64,000 nt of DNA, from assembly GCF_047675955.1 (NCBI RefSeq), contig NC_132918.1, positions 90,635,106 through 90,699,105 on the forward strand, written 5' to 3'. Below, one piece after another: positions 53,101-64,000 of this stretch. Below the pieces are notes generated by a model. It was given only the letters and a program-made list of their open reading frames with translations, did not search any database and was not told the DNA's origin. Each line of letters begins with the position of its first letter. The first letter of the stretch is position 1. A program made the translations under genes and the position numbers. Source of the stretch: Chlorocebus sabaeus (lineage: Eukaryota > Chordata > Mammalia > Primates > Cercopithecidae).

Positions 53101-54429
53101 AAATGAACATACATGCAAACTGGGAAATTAGCAGAGAATAAGACATGATCCGCCCTCATAAAACAGGGTCTGCCCTCATCAAATGAGGGAGGCGTGACGA
53201 CAAACACAAATGAATAAGTATTAAAATGACTGATTCTGCTAAGTATACTGATGACACTGAACAGTGTCATGTAACATTTCAGTTCTTACCTGAAGGAAAA
53301 GAAGCCCACTGTGGGAGATGCAGACAGCAGCCAGATCGCCTAGGGTCTTGGGATGCTGTATGGGAAAATGGTTGTCACAGAGCCAGGGTGGCCACGGACA
53401 GACTGAACTGAATTATTCGAATGGATGCTGGTGGCTTGGAAGCACATGGCAGCAATGGAGAAGGAGTGAAGTGGACAGATTTGAGATACCTTGTGATGGT
53501 CGAGCCAGAAGATCCTGCCGATACGTTGGCCGTGGAGATGTGAGAAAGAGAGGAATCGAGGAGGAGTCTAGGTTTTTGGCTTAAGCCGAAACCATTTACT
53601 TTACTGAAATGGGTAACATTAGTGGGGGCTTATGTCGGGGATGAGAGGGAAGGAATCAAGAGTTCTGTTAGGGTTGAGATGCCTGTTAGATATCTTTTTG
53701 AAGATGCCAAGCAAGCAAGCCACTGGCTATGTGAGTCCAAAAGTCAAAGTCCGGTGTCCTTCACCCCGTCTGGTGATGAGATCTTTCCAAATATCAAGGC
53801 CTGCAGTGAGATTGGAGAGAGTTTCTTTCTTCCTATTGGAATATTTCTTTCTCCAGCGTTAGAGCTGGGTAGGTGCCCCCTGGGAGTCCCTGGATAAGTG
53901 CTAATGCCAAGAAACTTGCTAAGTAGCACTGAAGTTTTCAAATTTCTTCACAAAGTATATTTTGCTTCCACAGCTCCCTGCAGCGTCTTCAGAGCGGTGT
54001 CTAGCTGCATCCGCAGAGCTGGGTCTCCTGAGGCTTCCAGGACAAGCCGGGTGGAAGGATGGGGAGAGCTGTAGGTGACCCTGGACAGTATTCCCAGGAC
54101 TCCAGGCTCCCAGCTGTTTGGCCAATTAAAGGAGAAACCTTTTGCTTTGTACAGACCCACTTTCCACACAAAGAGCTCAGGTGGGGGTGGGGGAAAGAGC
54201 CAGCAATGCCCGCACTCTGGGCAGGCTGAGTCTCACGTGAGGGTGCTGACTCAGAAGCAGCAGTTGCTTGCCCTGGGAGCCTGCAGTCGTTGGCACAATC
54301 AAAGATCAATTAAAACATGCCATTCTGGTTTGCTCACCCTATGCCAGCCTCTCCAGGCACTTCCCCTCACTTTCAGCTCCTCCCAGAGTTCTTTGCTGCC
54401 TCATTAACTGGGAGCCCGACAGCCTGAGC
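53101..54429 (-). mobile_element. L2-like block then unclassified sequence
   Basis: 53225-53760 follows antisense L2 text (GGATGCTGGTGGCTTGGAAG, GTGGACAGATTTGAGATACC, GATGTGAGAAAGAGAGGAAT, TTGAGATGCCTGTTAGATAT). 53760-54429 is unclassified. Confidence 0.5.
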
Positions 54430-54615
54430 AGGAGGCAAGCTGTACAGGGGTGAGGAGCACCGCACCAGGAGCCTACGCCCCAGGACCCGCTTTGACTCCA
54501 CTGTCACTACTCCTGGGACCGTCAGCAAATCATTCAACTCCCTGGGCCTTGGGTGCCTCAACTAGGAAACGGGTGGTTATTGTCCACCTTCCTGTCAGCT
54601 GTTTTGGGGAATAAT
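54430..54615 (+). mobile_element. MIR SINE
   Basis: Sense MIR: CGCTTTGACTCCACTGTCAC, CAAATCATTCAACTCCCTGG, GGGTGCCTCAACTAGGAAAC. Confidence 0.65.
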
Positions 54616-54635
54616 CTTGAGAGTGAAGAATGTAT

Positions 54636-54939
54636 GGCCGGGCGCGGTGGCTCACGCCTGTAATCCCAGCACTTTGGGAGCCCAAGGCGGGCAGATCATG
54701 AGGTCAAGAGATCGAGACCATCCTGGCTAACATGGTGAAACCCCGTCTCTACTAAAAATACAAAACTGAACTGGGCGTGTTGGCGGGCGCCTGTAGTCCC
54801 AGCTACTCAGGAGGCTGAGGCAGGAGAATTGCTGGAACCCAGGAGGCGGAGGTTGCAATGAGCTGAGATCACGCCACCGCACTCCAGCCTGGGCGACAGA
54901 GCAAGACTCCATCTCGGAAAAAAAAAAAAAAAAAAAAAA
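54636..54939 (+). mobile_element. AluY-like SINE
   Basis: Sense full-length Alu with GGCCGGGCGCGGTGGCTCAC, GTCAAGAGATCGAGACCATC and CTAACATGGTGAAACC, features of the younger AluY group, and a 20-base A tail. Confidence 0.97.
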
Positions 54940-55270
54940 GTACGTGGCCACATTCTGTAAATTGTAAATTCCTGTTTAAATTTAATGGATTCTTTGATAG
55001 GTAACACATGCAACATGACAAAACACATTTTAACCCATATTAAAAGCAATTCTAAAAAAGTATTCCTTCTTTTTTAGTTGCAAAAGTGTTCGGGGGGAAT
55101 AAGTCAACAATCCACAAACTTACAAAGTTTCTCACAGCTGACACCATTTCTCCTTGGCCCAGTGGCCCAGAGCGGGAGCTCTAACTGGGTGCGCCGGAAT
55201 GACTGCAGTGGTGCGTTCCAGGAGCCTCTAAGGAAAGGTTGCCAGGTTAAGCAAATAAAAATATGGGATG
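54940..55270. other. Intergenic sequence, unclassified
   Basis: AT-rich at 54950-55080. Nothing recognised. Confidence 0.3.
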
Positions 55271-55572
55271 GGCCAGGTGCAGTGGCTCACGCCTGTAATT
55301 GCAGCACTTTGGGAGGCTGAGATGGGAGGATTGCTCGAGTCCAAGAGTTTGAGACCAGCCTGGGCAAAATAGTGAGATTTTGTCTCTACAAAAAATAAAC
55401 AAAATTAGCCAGGTATGGTAGTGCAAACCTGTAGTCCCAGCTACTCAGGAGGCTAAGGTGGGAGGATCACTTGAGCCTGGGAGGTTGAGGCTATAGTGAG
55501 CCATGCACCACTGACCTCCAGCCTGGGCGACAGAGGGAGACCCTGTCTCAAAAACAAACAAACAAACAAAAA
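55271..55572 (+). mobile_element. AluJ-like SINE with (CAAA)n tail
   Basis: Sense Alu with old-type features (GATTGCTCGAGTCCAAGAGT, GAGGCTATAGTGAGCC) ending in CAAACAAACAAAC. Confidence 0.96.
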
Positions 55573-55869
55573 ACAGGATATCACTTAAAATGAATTTCAG
55601 ATAAACAATGAATAATTTTTGGTATGAGTATGTCCCAAATATTGCGTGGGACATGTGTATACTACTTTCATCGTTTACCCGAAATTCAAACTTAACTGGG
55701 CGTCTTCTGTTTCATCCGGCAGCTCTGCAGGATGCCTGGGCAGCACGAAGCAGGAGACTCGGCCGCTTGAATCCCCAGTATGCCTCAGGCAGGTCTCCAG
55801 GAGAGAGGCCTACCTTCAGGGGAGGGTCTCCTCGCACTTCAAGCTCTTTGGATTAAGAAATGGTTTATT
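55573..55869. other. Intergenic sequence, unclassified
   Basis: Nothing recognised. Confidence 0.3.
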
Positions 55870-56164
55870 GGCTGGGCGTGGTGGCTCATGCCTATAATCC
55901 CAGCACTTTGGGAGGCCAAGGTGGATGAGTCACTTGAGGTCAGGAGTTCAAGACCAGTCTGGCCAACATGGTGAAACCCTGTCTCTACTAAAAATACAAA
56001 ACGTAACTGGGCATGGTGACGTGCACCTGTAGTCCCAGCTACTCAGGAGGCTGAGGCAGGAGAATCACTTAAACCTGGGAGGCAGAGGTTCAGTGAGCCA
56101 AGATCTTGCCATTCTACTCGTGCCTGGGTGACAGGTGAGACTCTATCTCAAAAAAAAAAAAAAA
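55870..56164 (+). mobile_element. Alu SINE
   Basis: Sense full-length Alu, GGCTGGGCGTGGTGGCTCAT to GACTCTATCTC plus poly-A. Confidence 0.97.
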
Positions 56165-56209
56165 GTCTATCTTTAATAACTCAATGAAATCGTCTATCTT
56201 TAATAACTC
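56165..56209. repeat. 27-bp direct repeat, about 1.7 copies
   Basis: GTCTATCTTTAATAACTC occurs at 56165 and 56192, beside the Alu tail. Confidence 0.95.
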
Positions 56210-57710
56210 CACACATATATTTGATGACCGCCGATGTGCGGAAGAGCATTGTCTAAATGTGTAAGATGATAGGTGCGGCCACCAGAGACTTGAACCTCAG
56301 AGAGGTTTAAGAAAGGAGATCTTCTCCCTTTAATGGAAGAAGAGGACACCAAACTCACAGGAGACAACCAGATAGATGGTTAGGGTGAGGAGGGTGTTCT
56401 CTGAGGGGGGAGGACGAGGAGAAAAGCAGTTTCAGGGGCTCCTCGTCCCACAGCACAGCCCCCTCCCCACTCACTGGGCACTCAGCACTCAGCCCTACTG
56501 TTTGTCTTGTCCTTAGACAGTTCTTCCCGGCAAGGTCCACACACTGGAGCCAGCAATGGGTTTGGATGCAGGCTTTTCAGTGAGGGAGAGGGAAGCAGTG
56601 AGAGAGAATCACCCGAGACGGTGCCCCTCGGAGAGCGGCAGATTCACACTCTCCACTGTGACCTGTCATTAGCAGCCCCAGACGCGCACACAAAGGAGAA
56701 GGAAAGAAAATCGTCTGCCGACCCTGCCATGTTCTGAATTCAGCAGACACTTGTCTGGGCCCATAGACCTCCCTCCTCCCCTTCTTTCCACTCTTCCTGC
56801 CTTTCCCCTTTGTTTCCTGAACAACTTCCATGAGCGGGGCCTTTTACCCGACTGACTAAGGGAAACTGGCCAGAGTCCCACTCGCAGGATGCTTACACTC
56901 AGAGGCAGGTAAGTTAGGAAGGAAAAGGACTGAGGACCGAGAGATCATGTCCAATTCGAGAACCCAGGAAGGCTTCCTGGAGGAGCTAGCATTTTGTTCT
57001 GAGTCTTGAATACATAGTATTTGTACATGTAGAGACAGGGGGGAAGGAGGGCACACCCACACAGAGGAAGAGGGAGGGCAAGGAACAGGGTTGGGGAAGG
57101 CCAGAACACACGAGAGTATTGGTGGTCAGAATGAGTGCCAACTCCCCTGAGGTTGGCTTCAAGATTCAAACCAGGGGTCCAAGGAAAAGGGAAGTGAGGT
57201 TTGCATTGTCTGGGGATACTCAGAGAAACATTCTGGCCACTTGTTTACCTCTTTTTCTCGTTTCCTTCTGAAAAAGAAGAACATTCAGTAGGCACTTGTC
57301 TGGGCCTTTTTCTTCTGAAAAAGAAGGAAAAGAGCACATTTTCTCTGTTGGAGGCTCATTTATAATTCAGGCAACCTCCTTCAGAGGGAGCAGGTGTTTC
57401 TCTGGGATGAAACACCTTGGGAAGCAGAATGTACAAGTAGAAAAAAAGCATGTCACAGCACAGCCAGGCAGAGAAAAGCTTGGGTCGAGGCAAGGGCAGA
57501 AAGAAGAGGAGGCATGAGAAGACAAGGTAGCAAAAGACAGCAGCATCCCTTCCCGCCCCAACATGCTTGTGCTCTCCCTCTCTCTTTTCCTCTCTCTGCA
57601 AATCTGGATTGACATTACCCCCTTCAACCCTAGGGTCCATAATTCCATCATTAGAATGCCTTTCTTCGAGTCTTAATAGCTCCTCCATCAAGACTAACCC
57701 CCCTCCCACG
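56210..57710. other. Intergenic sequence with weak L2-like text
   Basis: 56880-57180 has L2-like phrases (GGCTTCCTGGAGGAGCTAGC, GAACCCAGGAAGG). TTCAGCAGACACTTGTCTGG (56738) and TTCAGTAGGCACTTGTCTGG (57285) form a short near-repeat. 57306-57323 is a perfect 7-bp hairpin (CTTTTTC, loop TTCT, GAAAAAG). Confidence 0.4.
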
Positions 57711-58023
57711 TTTTTTTTTTGTGTTTTTTTTTTTGTTTTTTTGAGACAGAGTCTCACTCTGTTGCCCAGACTGGAGTGCAGTGGCATGATCTCGGCTCAC
57801 TGCAACCTCTGCCTCCTGGGTTCAAGCGATTCTCCTGCCTCAGCCTCCCAAGTAGCTGGGATTACAGGCATGCACTACCACATCCAGCTAACTTTGTATT
57901 TTTTGTAGAGACAAGGTTTCTCCATGTGGGCCAGGCTGGTTTCAAACTCCTGACCTCAGGTGATCCATGCGACTCGGCCTCCCAAAGTGCTGGGATTACA
58001 GGCGTGAGCCACCACCTCTGGCC
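57711..58023 (-). mobile_element. Alu SINE
   Basis: Antisense full-length Alu with T-rich tail broken by G (TTTTGTG). Confidence 0.97.
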
Positions 58024-58029
58024 AGTGCC

Positions 58030-58200
58030 ACACTTTTAAACCATCAGGTCTCGTGAGCACTCACTATCATGAGAACAGCAAGGGGGAAATCTGCCCCCAT
58101 GATCCAAGCACCTCCCTCCAGGTCCCTCCCCTGGCATGTTAGAATTCGATATGAGATTTGGGTGGGGACGCAGAGTCGAACCATATCACAGCCCAACAAG
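58030..58200 (-). mobile_element. MST/THE1-type MaLR LTR fragment
   Basis: Antisense LTR text: CATCAGGTCTCGTGAGCACT, CACTATCATGAGAACAGCAA, CCCCCATGATCCAAGCACCT, ATGAGATTTGGGTGGGGACG, AACCATATCA. One end is cut by the Alu. No internal genes. Confidence 0.85.
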
Positions 58201-59409
58201 GAAGCCTCACGAACGGTGGTGAATGGTGTGGCCTTGAGGACAGACACTGTTGGGTTGGGCTCAGGTAAAGTTTGTTGGTGCCTGCATGGAGTTGTCACAG
58301 GAGTGAAGGTGGGACTGAAACAAGCAGCCTTTGGAGAGGCCAAAGAGTACCTGGCGGTGCCTAAGAGGTGTCTGGTTCAAGGGCAGTCCTGCGTCTTATC
58401 ATAAGCAGCTGTCCCCTTAGTTACCAGTTAGCTCTTCAGCCGGTGCCTGCCTGCTACAAACCACCGAAAGCAGGAGCCGGACACACATGGAACCTGGCTG
58501 TGGGTGGAGATTCTGGGAGGCAGTGGGGGCTTCAGGCGAGCTCGCTTCCCCACCCTCTGGCCTGGGTTGAGGTGTAGCTGTGGTATGACCCGCCGGAAAG
58601 TCCACTGGGACCTGCTCATGCTTAACTGGGAGGTAGAACCCCCAGAGGGCCTCAGGGAGCAAATATAATCCCAAGCAAAGGCAAGGCATTAAAGGAGTCC
58701 CCAGGACCCTGCCTTATTAATGGCCTCCCCAAGGTGGGGAAGATCAATAGCTGTTTAGAAAGGGTTTCAAGGAAGAAATGAGTTTAGATTTTTTTTTTTT
58801 TTAAAAAAAGGAGGAATTACAAATACTTGCTCTCCATGAGAATGAAAGGCTGAGGCAGAATTTCCCCCTAGATTAATAGTGTTTCTATAAACTGTGGATG
58901 GACACATGCCAAGGAGGAGCGTCTGTAAGTAGAAATTAGTGACTAGATCGATTCTTTAATTTTCTCTTACCTACCCAGAGATCCCAAATTCCAAAAGAGA
59001 AAATACACTGTTTTCTAAAACAGATTAGTACCTTCCATCCCAAAGCACTCAGGAAATGAAAAAGGCTTTTAAAGCTTTAGAGGACAAATTTGAAATGCCA
59101 CATACTTTTATCTTGGCAGTGAAAGTAAAAACAAGCCGGGATTCTGTTTGAGTGGTACAGGTACCGTGTTTATCTCGTACTTTTCTCCAGGAATTCTGAG
59201 CTCTGATGGATGTAAACACTTTCTGCTTTCCCCCAAGAGAAAAGGTGGTCAGCGTTATTGGCCCAGTTTGGCAGCCAAGGAAGCAAATGATGGGGAATGA
59301 TTTGTCCAAAAGAACACAGAGACAGTGTTAGACATAACTTCTCTCCACTGTCTGTCTTCTTGGCGAAGTTGCAGTTTCAGAATAGAAATTACTGTAAAAA
59401 CCCTGGATG
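58201..59409. other. Intergenic sequence, repeat-poor
   Basis: No recognised repeat or gene. A T/A run lies at 58789-58808. 58860-59300 is AT-rich and looks unique. Confidence 0.35.
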
Positions 59410-59707
59410 GGCTGAGCATGGTGGCTCACACCTGTAATCCTAGCACTTTGGGAGGCTGAGGGAGGCAGATCACCTGAGGTCAGGGGTTCAAGACCAGCCT
59501 GGCCAACATGGCAAAACCTCATCTCTACTACAAATACAAAAATTAGCCAGGTGTGGTGGTGGGCGCCTGTAATCCCAGCTACTTGGGAGGCTGAGGCAGG
59601 AGAATTACTTGAACCCAGGAGGTGGAGGTTACAGTGAGCAGATATTGTGCCGCTATACTCCAGCCTGGGCAACAGAGTGAGATTCTGTCTAAAAAAAAAA
59701 AAAAAAA
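59410..59707 (+). mobile_element. Alu SINE
   Basis: Sense full-length Alu flanked by AAACCCTGG on both sides (target-site duplication). Confidence 0.97.
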
Positions 59708-60119
59708 CCCTGGGTTAAGCACCTCTCACTGGAAAGGGGGAAAAAGAGTGGCACCCTAGGTCACAGAGGGCCATTCCTTCAGGGCCTGGAAATGTGTTTT
59801 TTTCTTTCACTTGCTTTGCCCCCTCACCCTGCAGGACCAAAGCTGGGCACCCCTCTGTGGCTAACAGGCCAGCACTCTACTCATCCTGCAAGGGCTCCCC
59901 CGGGCCTCCGGTCACTACCTTTGTTCAGAATCAGGGTGTTATGACCTGGTGTGTCTTGTGTCATGACCTAGTGATACTTGAGTTCAATTCTCCTTTGTTG
60001 AGAGCCTTCTATGTGCTAAGTCCTGAGGCTACACTTGGCAGAGGCAGACGACAGAACCATCTGGTGCTGACTTCAGTGACTGTGGCCCTGGGGGCCCGTG
60101 GCTGTATGTTATTAGTGGT
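59708..60119. other. Intergenic sequence with L2-like scrap
   Basis: 59985-60050 (TTGAGAGCCTTCTATGTGCT) resembles antisense L2. The rest is unclassified. Confidence 0.35.
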
Positions 60120-60370
60120 TTGGGCACGGGGCAGTCAGCATAGTATGGAGGAGAGATGTCCTAGCTTTGATTCAAACCCCAGCTCTGCCACTCACAGACG
60201 CTGGTGTTGAGGTGGAAGAAGCAAGTTTTTGAGCCTGGCTGAACTTGGGTCTCCCGACCTGTAAAACGAAGGTAAAGGTCTCAGCCTCACGGTGGTGGGG
60301 ACCAAGGTTGAATTGTATCATATATGTGAATGCCTGGCACATAGGAGGCACACCATAGTTCTGGTCATTG
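60120..60370 (+). mobile_element. MIR SINE, nearly full length
   Basis: Sense MIR: GTCAGCATAGTATGGAGGAG, TTCAAACCCCAGCTCTGCCA, GTATCATATATGTGAATGCC, TGGCACATAGGAGGCAC. Confidence 0.8.
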
Positions 60371-61182
60371 TCTGATTGGTTTAGTTCTGAGTCTCTGCAT
60401 GATCCTTGTGCATTAGACTAAAAGCTGTGCTTCCCTTGGCTTTGTTTGTCACTCTGGCCTAGGCTTGTAGCTGGCAGGGAGGGCCACAGGTGGAAAATTC
60501 CAGGCATTCTAGAGCATGCCTCGAAGCACACGCACCGTTCCCACAGGAAAATCAGGAAGCTTCCAGACTACAGGGCCCAGGCCTCCCATGTGCAGGGTGG
60601 GGTGAGGTGGTGTTTGAGCACATTTGTTTTGCTTTGTGGATTTCTTTGGAAATCGGAAAGGGCAGAGGCTATTGCTAAGGAGACAATGTGTTCTATCTCT
60701 GTCCTCCCCATCTGATGTTGTCTATTAGATTTGGGGCTGGGGGAAAGGGATCAGATCTCCAGAAACTCTAGGTCGGCTTCCTGATTTCATAACTGGCTAG
60801 GATAAATTCCTTTAGAAAAAAAAAAAATTGTCAGGGGGAGGAGAACCCACAGGGTTTGTGGAAAAGCAGCATGGTCCTCTGTGCCCTATCCCCATTGCTT
60901 CCCACTGCTTCAGCAGTTGCTGTTCAGATGCCAGCACAGCTGACCTTGACCTTGACAGAGAAGCCCCACCTCCTCTCCCATACCCACTTCCCCTACGGCT
61001 GCTTGAACGGAAGGGTGCTGCACTGCACTGTTTGTGCCCATGCACGGGCCACACACAGCCCATGTCACAGGTGCGTGCAGTATGTGCAGGAGAAGAGTCT
61101 GAGTGTGTTTGTCTTTGGCCTAGTGGATGATATCTGTGGGCATTTTGTTTCATCAGAAGTCACATAAATACTCTCTTCCTCA
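60371..61182. other. Intergenic sequence, unclassified
   Basis: No repeat recognised. Three overlapping ~100-codon frames near 60812-61167 share no motif with known families. Confidence 0.3.
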
Positions 61183-61575
61183 TATAGGATGAATTGTGTC
61201 CACACAAATTCATAAGCTAAAGCCCTAATCCCTGGTGCCCAAGAATGTGACCATATTTGGAGCTAGGGGTGTAAAGGAGCTGATTAAGTTAAAACGAGGC
61301 TGTTAGGGTGGGCCCTAACCCAATCTGACTGCTGTCCTTATAAGAAGAGGAAATTCGGGCACACAAAGAAACAGCAGGGGTGCACACACACCAAGGACAG
61401 GCCACATGAGGACCCTCGAGAAGGCGGCCCTCTGCAAGCCAAGTAGAGAGGCCTCAGAAGAAACCAAACCTGCCAACATCCTGGTCTCAGACTTCTAGCC
61501 TTCAGAACTGTGAGAAAATAAATTTCTGTTGTTTAAGCCATCCAATTTGTGGCACTTTGTTTTGACAGCCTCAGC
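61183..61575 (+). mobile_element. MaLR-type solo LTR (MLT1-like)
   Basis: TATAGGATGAATTGTGTCCA, AAGCCCTAATCCCTGGTGCC, GTCCTTATAAGAAGAGGAAA, GAGGCCTCAGAAGAAACCAA, GAAAATAAATTTCTGTTGTT, TTGTGGCACTTTGTTTTGAC. It serves as the unexpanded reference for the LTR at 52290-53100. A (GT)n lies just after, at 61606-61623. Confidence 0.85.
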
Positions 61576-62184
61576 TGCCAAATACACTTTCCATTTATGT
61601 ACAAGTTTGTGTGTGTGTGTGTGTTTTTTAATTGGGAGTCCTTTTCTTGAGTTCAAGAGATATATTCGAAGGGGGCTAGTTTTATTGAGTAAGGTTTATT
61701 GCAAACCACCCCATGAAGCTCTTGGCCAATTTAGAAAAAGATACAAATAAAGCCCATGCCCACTAATGTTGGTATCTTTGCACTGCAGGTCCTAAACTGT
61801 AGAGATAATCAGAGAAGATGGATCTATTTGTACTGACACGAAAGGTTGTGCATTTATGAGATTTGTCCTGCCAAACAGTGCCAGGAAAAATGAGAGATTA
61901 TGATAGCAAGTTATTCGTCTTAAAAATTGATTTATAAACATCATTAGAGAACTTGACATTTATCTCACTGAAAATATTCTTTCTTTATTTAATAAGAAAT
62001 ATGTTTCTGCCAGTTTTAATTCTAGTTAACCTAATACAATATGTGCTGGGCTTTACTTTTTCCTTCAGTTGTTGATAATTCGATAAACCTTTATTGCATC
62101 TGCAGTTCTTTCTGAGGCTAGAAGATTCTAGAATTTCTGACAATAACTTTCTTTTGAAGAGCACTCTCAAAGAAGACTCATAAC
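61576..62184. other. Intergenic AT-rich sequence, unclassified
   Basis: No repeat or gene recognised apart from the GT run. Confidence 0.3.
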
Positions 62185-62375
62185 AGCCCTGTGAGGCGGT
62201 ACATGTATCATTACTAATAACTAGCACTTGTATAGTACTTTATCTTTCACAGAGCACATTTATACACACCATTTCATTTAATTGCCCAAGAGGGTAAATG
62301 CAGAGAAATTAAATGAATCAGTCAGATACATAGCAATTTTTCACGCTGAGCTTGGATTACAATGCAAGCTAGAGC
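62185..62375 (-). mobile_element. MIR SINE remnant
   Basis: Antisense MIR: ACTAGCACTTGTATAGTACT, TTTCACAGAGCACATTTATA, CACCATTTCATTTAATTGCC, AGCTTGGATTACAATGCAAG. Confidence 0.65.
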
Positions 62376-62454
62376 TTTTTCCACAACACATCATTTTTCT
62401 TCACAAATAGAGGTTTCTTAAAATAGTTAATTAAAATGGTGAATTTTATATTTA

Positions 62455-62745
62455 GATTACTTTTTAATTGATACATAATAATTGTACATATTTGTGAGGT
62501 ACCTGTGATGTTTTGGTACATGCATGAGATGTGTAATGATCAAATCAGGGTAAGTGGGATGGCCATCGCCTCAACCATTTATCATTTCCTTGTGTCAGGA
62601 ACATTCCAATTCTTGTAGCTATTTTGGGGTATGTAATAAGCATTGTTAGTCACCCTACTATGCTACTGAACTATAGAACCTATTCCTTCTAGCTAGCTGC
62701 ATGTTTGCACCCATTAACCAACGTCTCTTCATCCAGGCTTAGAGT
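62455..62745 (+). mobile_element. L1M-type LINE-1 3' fragment
   Basis: AATTGTACATATTTGTGAGG, GTGTAATGATCAAATCAGGG, CATTTATCATTTCCTTGTGT, CTTCTAGCTAGCTGCATGTT and TTAACCAACGTCTC follow the widespread L1 3' UTR of older L1M families. Confidence 0.85.
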
Positions 62746-63429
62746 TTCTGTTGTTCCACAGTTACCCAGCGGGAGGAACTGAGTGGGAGACAAATGGGTC
62801 TTAATGAAGGGGTACCATTTGTCAGCAATGGTTCAACTGCAACCCTGAAACTGAATCACATCCCATAGTAATCCTAGAAACTCTTCATGTGCGTGATTGT
62901 AAAGTCCAAAAAAACTATTCTTTTGTGGGTGTCAACTATGCAAATAAATATCTCCACCTTCTTATCTTTTTAAGTAATCTGTTGTAATTCAGTATCAGAG
63001 CTGTCAGAAAACTGATTAAGTTTGACGTCTCTTTGCCCCTAAATGAAGGGGTCAATTGCCCAGATTGAAGCCTAGGGACAGAAGGAAGAGGCGACGGAGG
63101 AATCACGGGCAGACCGTCAGTCGCTCTGGGAAGGGACAGTCATGAGCCATCAGTGGCTGCTGCTGCTGCTGTTTGCATTGGCAGACTCAGTCTTCGTTTC
63201 CACCCAGGACTTTGTCTAAGGACACGCTGTCTCTGCTCCCCGTTCTCACCTTCATCCAGAGCAACCCTGGGTTGCCAGATTTGTCCTCGTCCTGTGTCTT
63301 GTTGCTTCATTGCCTCTTCTCCAGCACACTTCAAGAGAAGGGAGCCGGCTAGAGAGGAAAGCCCAGCCTGGCTTTGAGTCGCGGCCAGAACGGACTGAGT
63401 CCCAGAGGGCCTTGTTCGTACGTTGGGTT
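62746..63429. other. Intergenic sequence, unclassified
   Basis: Contains a (CTG)n-like CTGCTGCTGCTG at about 63157. Nothing else recognised. Confidence 0.3.
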
Positions 63430-63680
63430 AATGACCTCCACTGGTCTAAAGGTTCCATAACTTATGGCTACTCATCCTTCCAGGCCCTGTTAGATGCCAC
63501 CTCTTCTGTGAGGACTCCCCCTGATGCAACATAAAACTAATCTCTCCGTCATCTGTAGCCCCAGAGCACTTTCTTGGGTCCTTCCTCGGAGCACTCCTCC
63601 CCACTAGCTTATATTTTGGTTATCTACGTACCCATTTTATCATCCCAATAGACTGAGAGAAAGACTTATTCAGTGCAACC
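63430..63680 (+). mobile_element. L2 LINE remnant
   Basis: Sense L2 text: TCCAGGCCCTGTTAGATGCC, ACCTCTTCTGTGAGGACTCC, GTAGCCCCAGAGCACTTTCT. Confidence 0.55.
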
Positions 63681-64000
63681 AACCCCAATGCCCAACCAAA
63701 AATGCCCAGTGGCGAGAGTGTGAAACTAAATGGAATTCACGTGCCCCAAAACGTCAGGGTCAGAGGTACTCCTTAGCCAAACAGGAGTGCACTGCTTCCT
63801 TGAGTGGATGGGAATGTAAATGCTTCATCCACAAGAGCTGGATGCGTTTTTCCTGATGGGAGGTGCCTAATTCAAGCCACCTGCCCCTAAACCATCTTCC
63901 TCCTCCTACTCCCCAGCTGCATCTTTATTTTCTTAATCCTTTTTTCCCTCTTGGGCAGGTTTCAGTGGCTCTCATCACCCATCCTACAGCCTCCTCCTCC
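63681..64000. other. Intergenic sequence, unclassified
   Basis: Nothing recognised up to the window edge. Confidence 0.3.

Noticed and set aside
1..64000. tRNA, snRNA, 7SL or 5S genes, CRISPR arrays, bacterial-type operons, retroviral gene frames
   Set aside because: None was seen. tRNA-like text belongs to MIR, 7SL-like text belongs to Alu, and the LTRs are solo fragments without internal genes.

Overview
The window is nuclear DNA from a catarrhine primate, most likely an Old World monkey. It holds about thirty Alu copies plus MIR, L2, L1, Tigger and MaLR remnants, split genes with GT-AG introns, and no dense coding. The Alu at 386-547 reads GATCTGGCCACTGC near its 3' end, close to the cercopithecine AluYR type as I recall it. 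The only recognisable protein differs from remembered human BDH1 at several residues.

The one protein-coding gene I can name is BDH1, mitochondrial D-beta-hydroxybutyrate dehydrogenase, on the + strand. Its last three coding exons are 9726-9867, 17245-17397 and 19753-20222. Together they encode residues 90-343 of a 343-residue enzyme, including the NNAG motif, the catalytic Asn/Ser/Tyr/Lys set and the C terminus. The exons for the transit peptide and the first part of the NAD-binding fold are not in the window and should lie upstream of base 1. Both complete introns carry a large GC-rich minisatellite: a roughly 52-bp unit repeated 20 times (13385-14505) and a 32/33-bp unit repeated 22 times (18082-18812).

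From about 20.7 kb to the end I find no conserved protein gene. This part is repeat-rich intergenic DNA. Points of interest are a CTCF-like motif 1.9 kb past the BDH1 stop, a compound CA minisatellite (21483-21811), and a CpG-island-like segment (32760-33290) followed by three candidate exons with good splice signals (ends 33273, 33658-33715, 36763-36885) that could be a non-coding transcript. There is also a 170-bp duplication containing an Alu tail and its flank (36198-36368 and 38326-38494), an L1 3' end with a perfect 14-bp target-site duplication (45592-45705), a structured TG minisatellite (51553-51805), and a MaLR-type LTR with a near-perfect 68-bp x 5 internal amplification and a nested Alu piece (52290-53100).

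There is no sign of an operon, CRISPR array, plasmid or viral genome. Most long open frames are Alu antisense frames or minisatellite frames and are not listed as genes. Repeat family names are recalled from consensus sequences and their edges are approximate unless target-site duplications are given.
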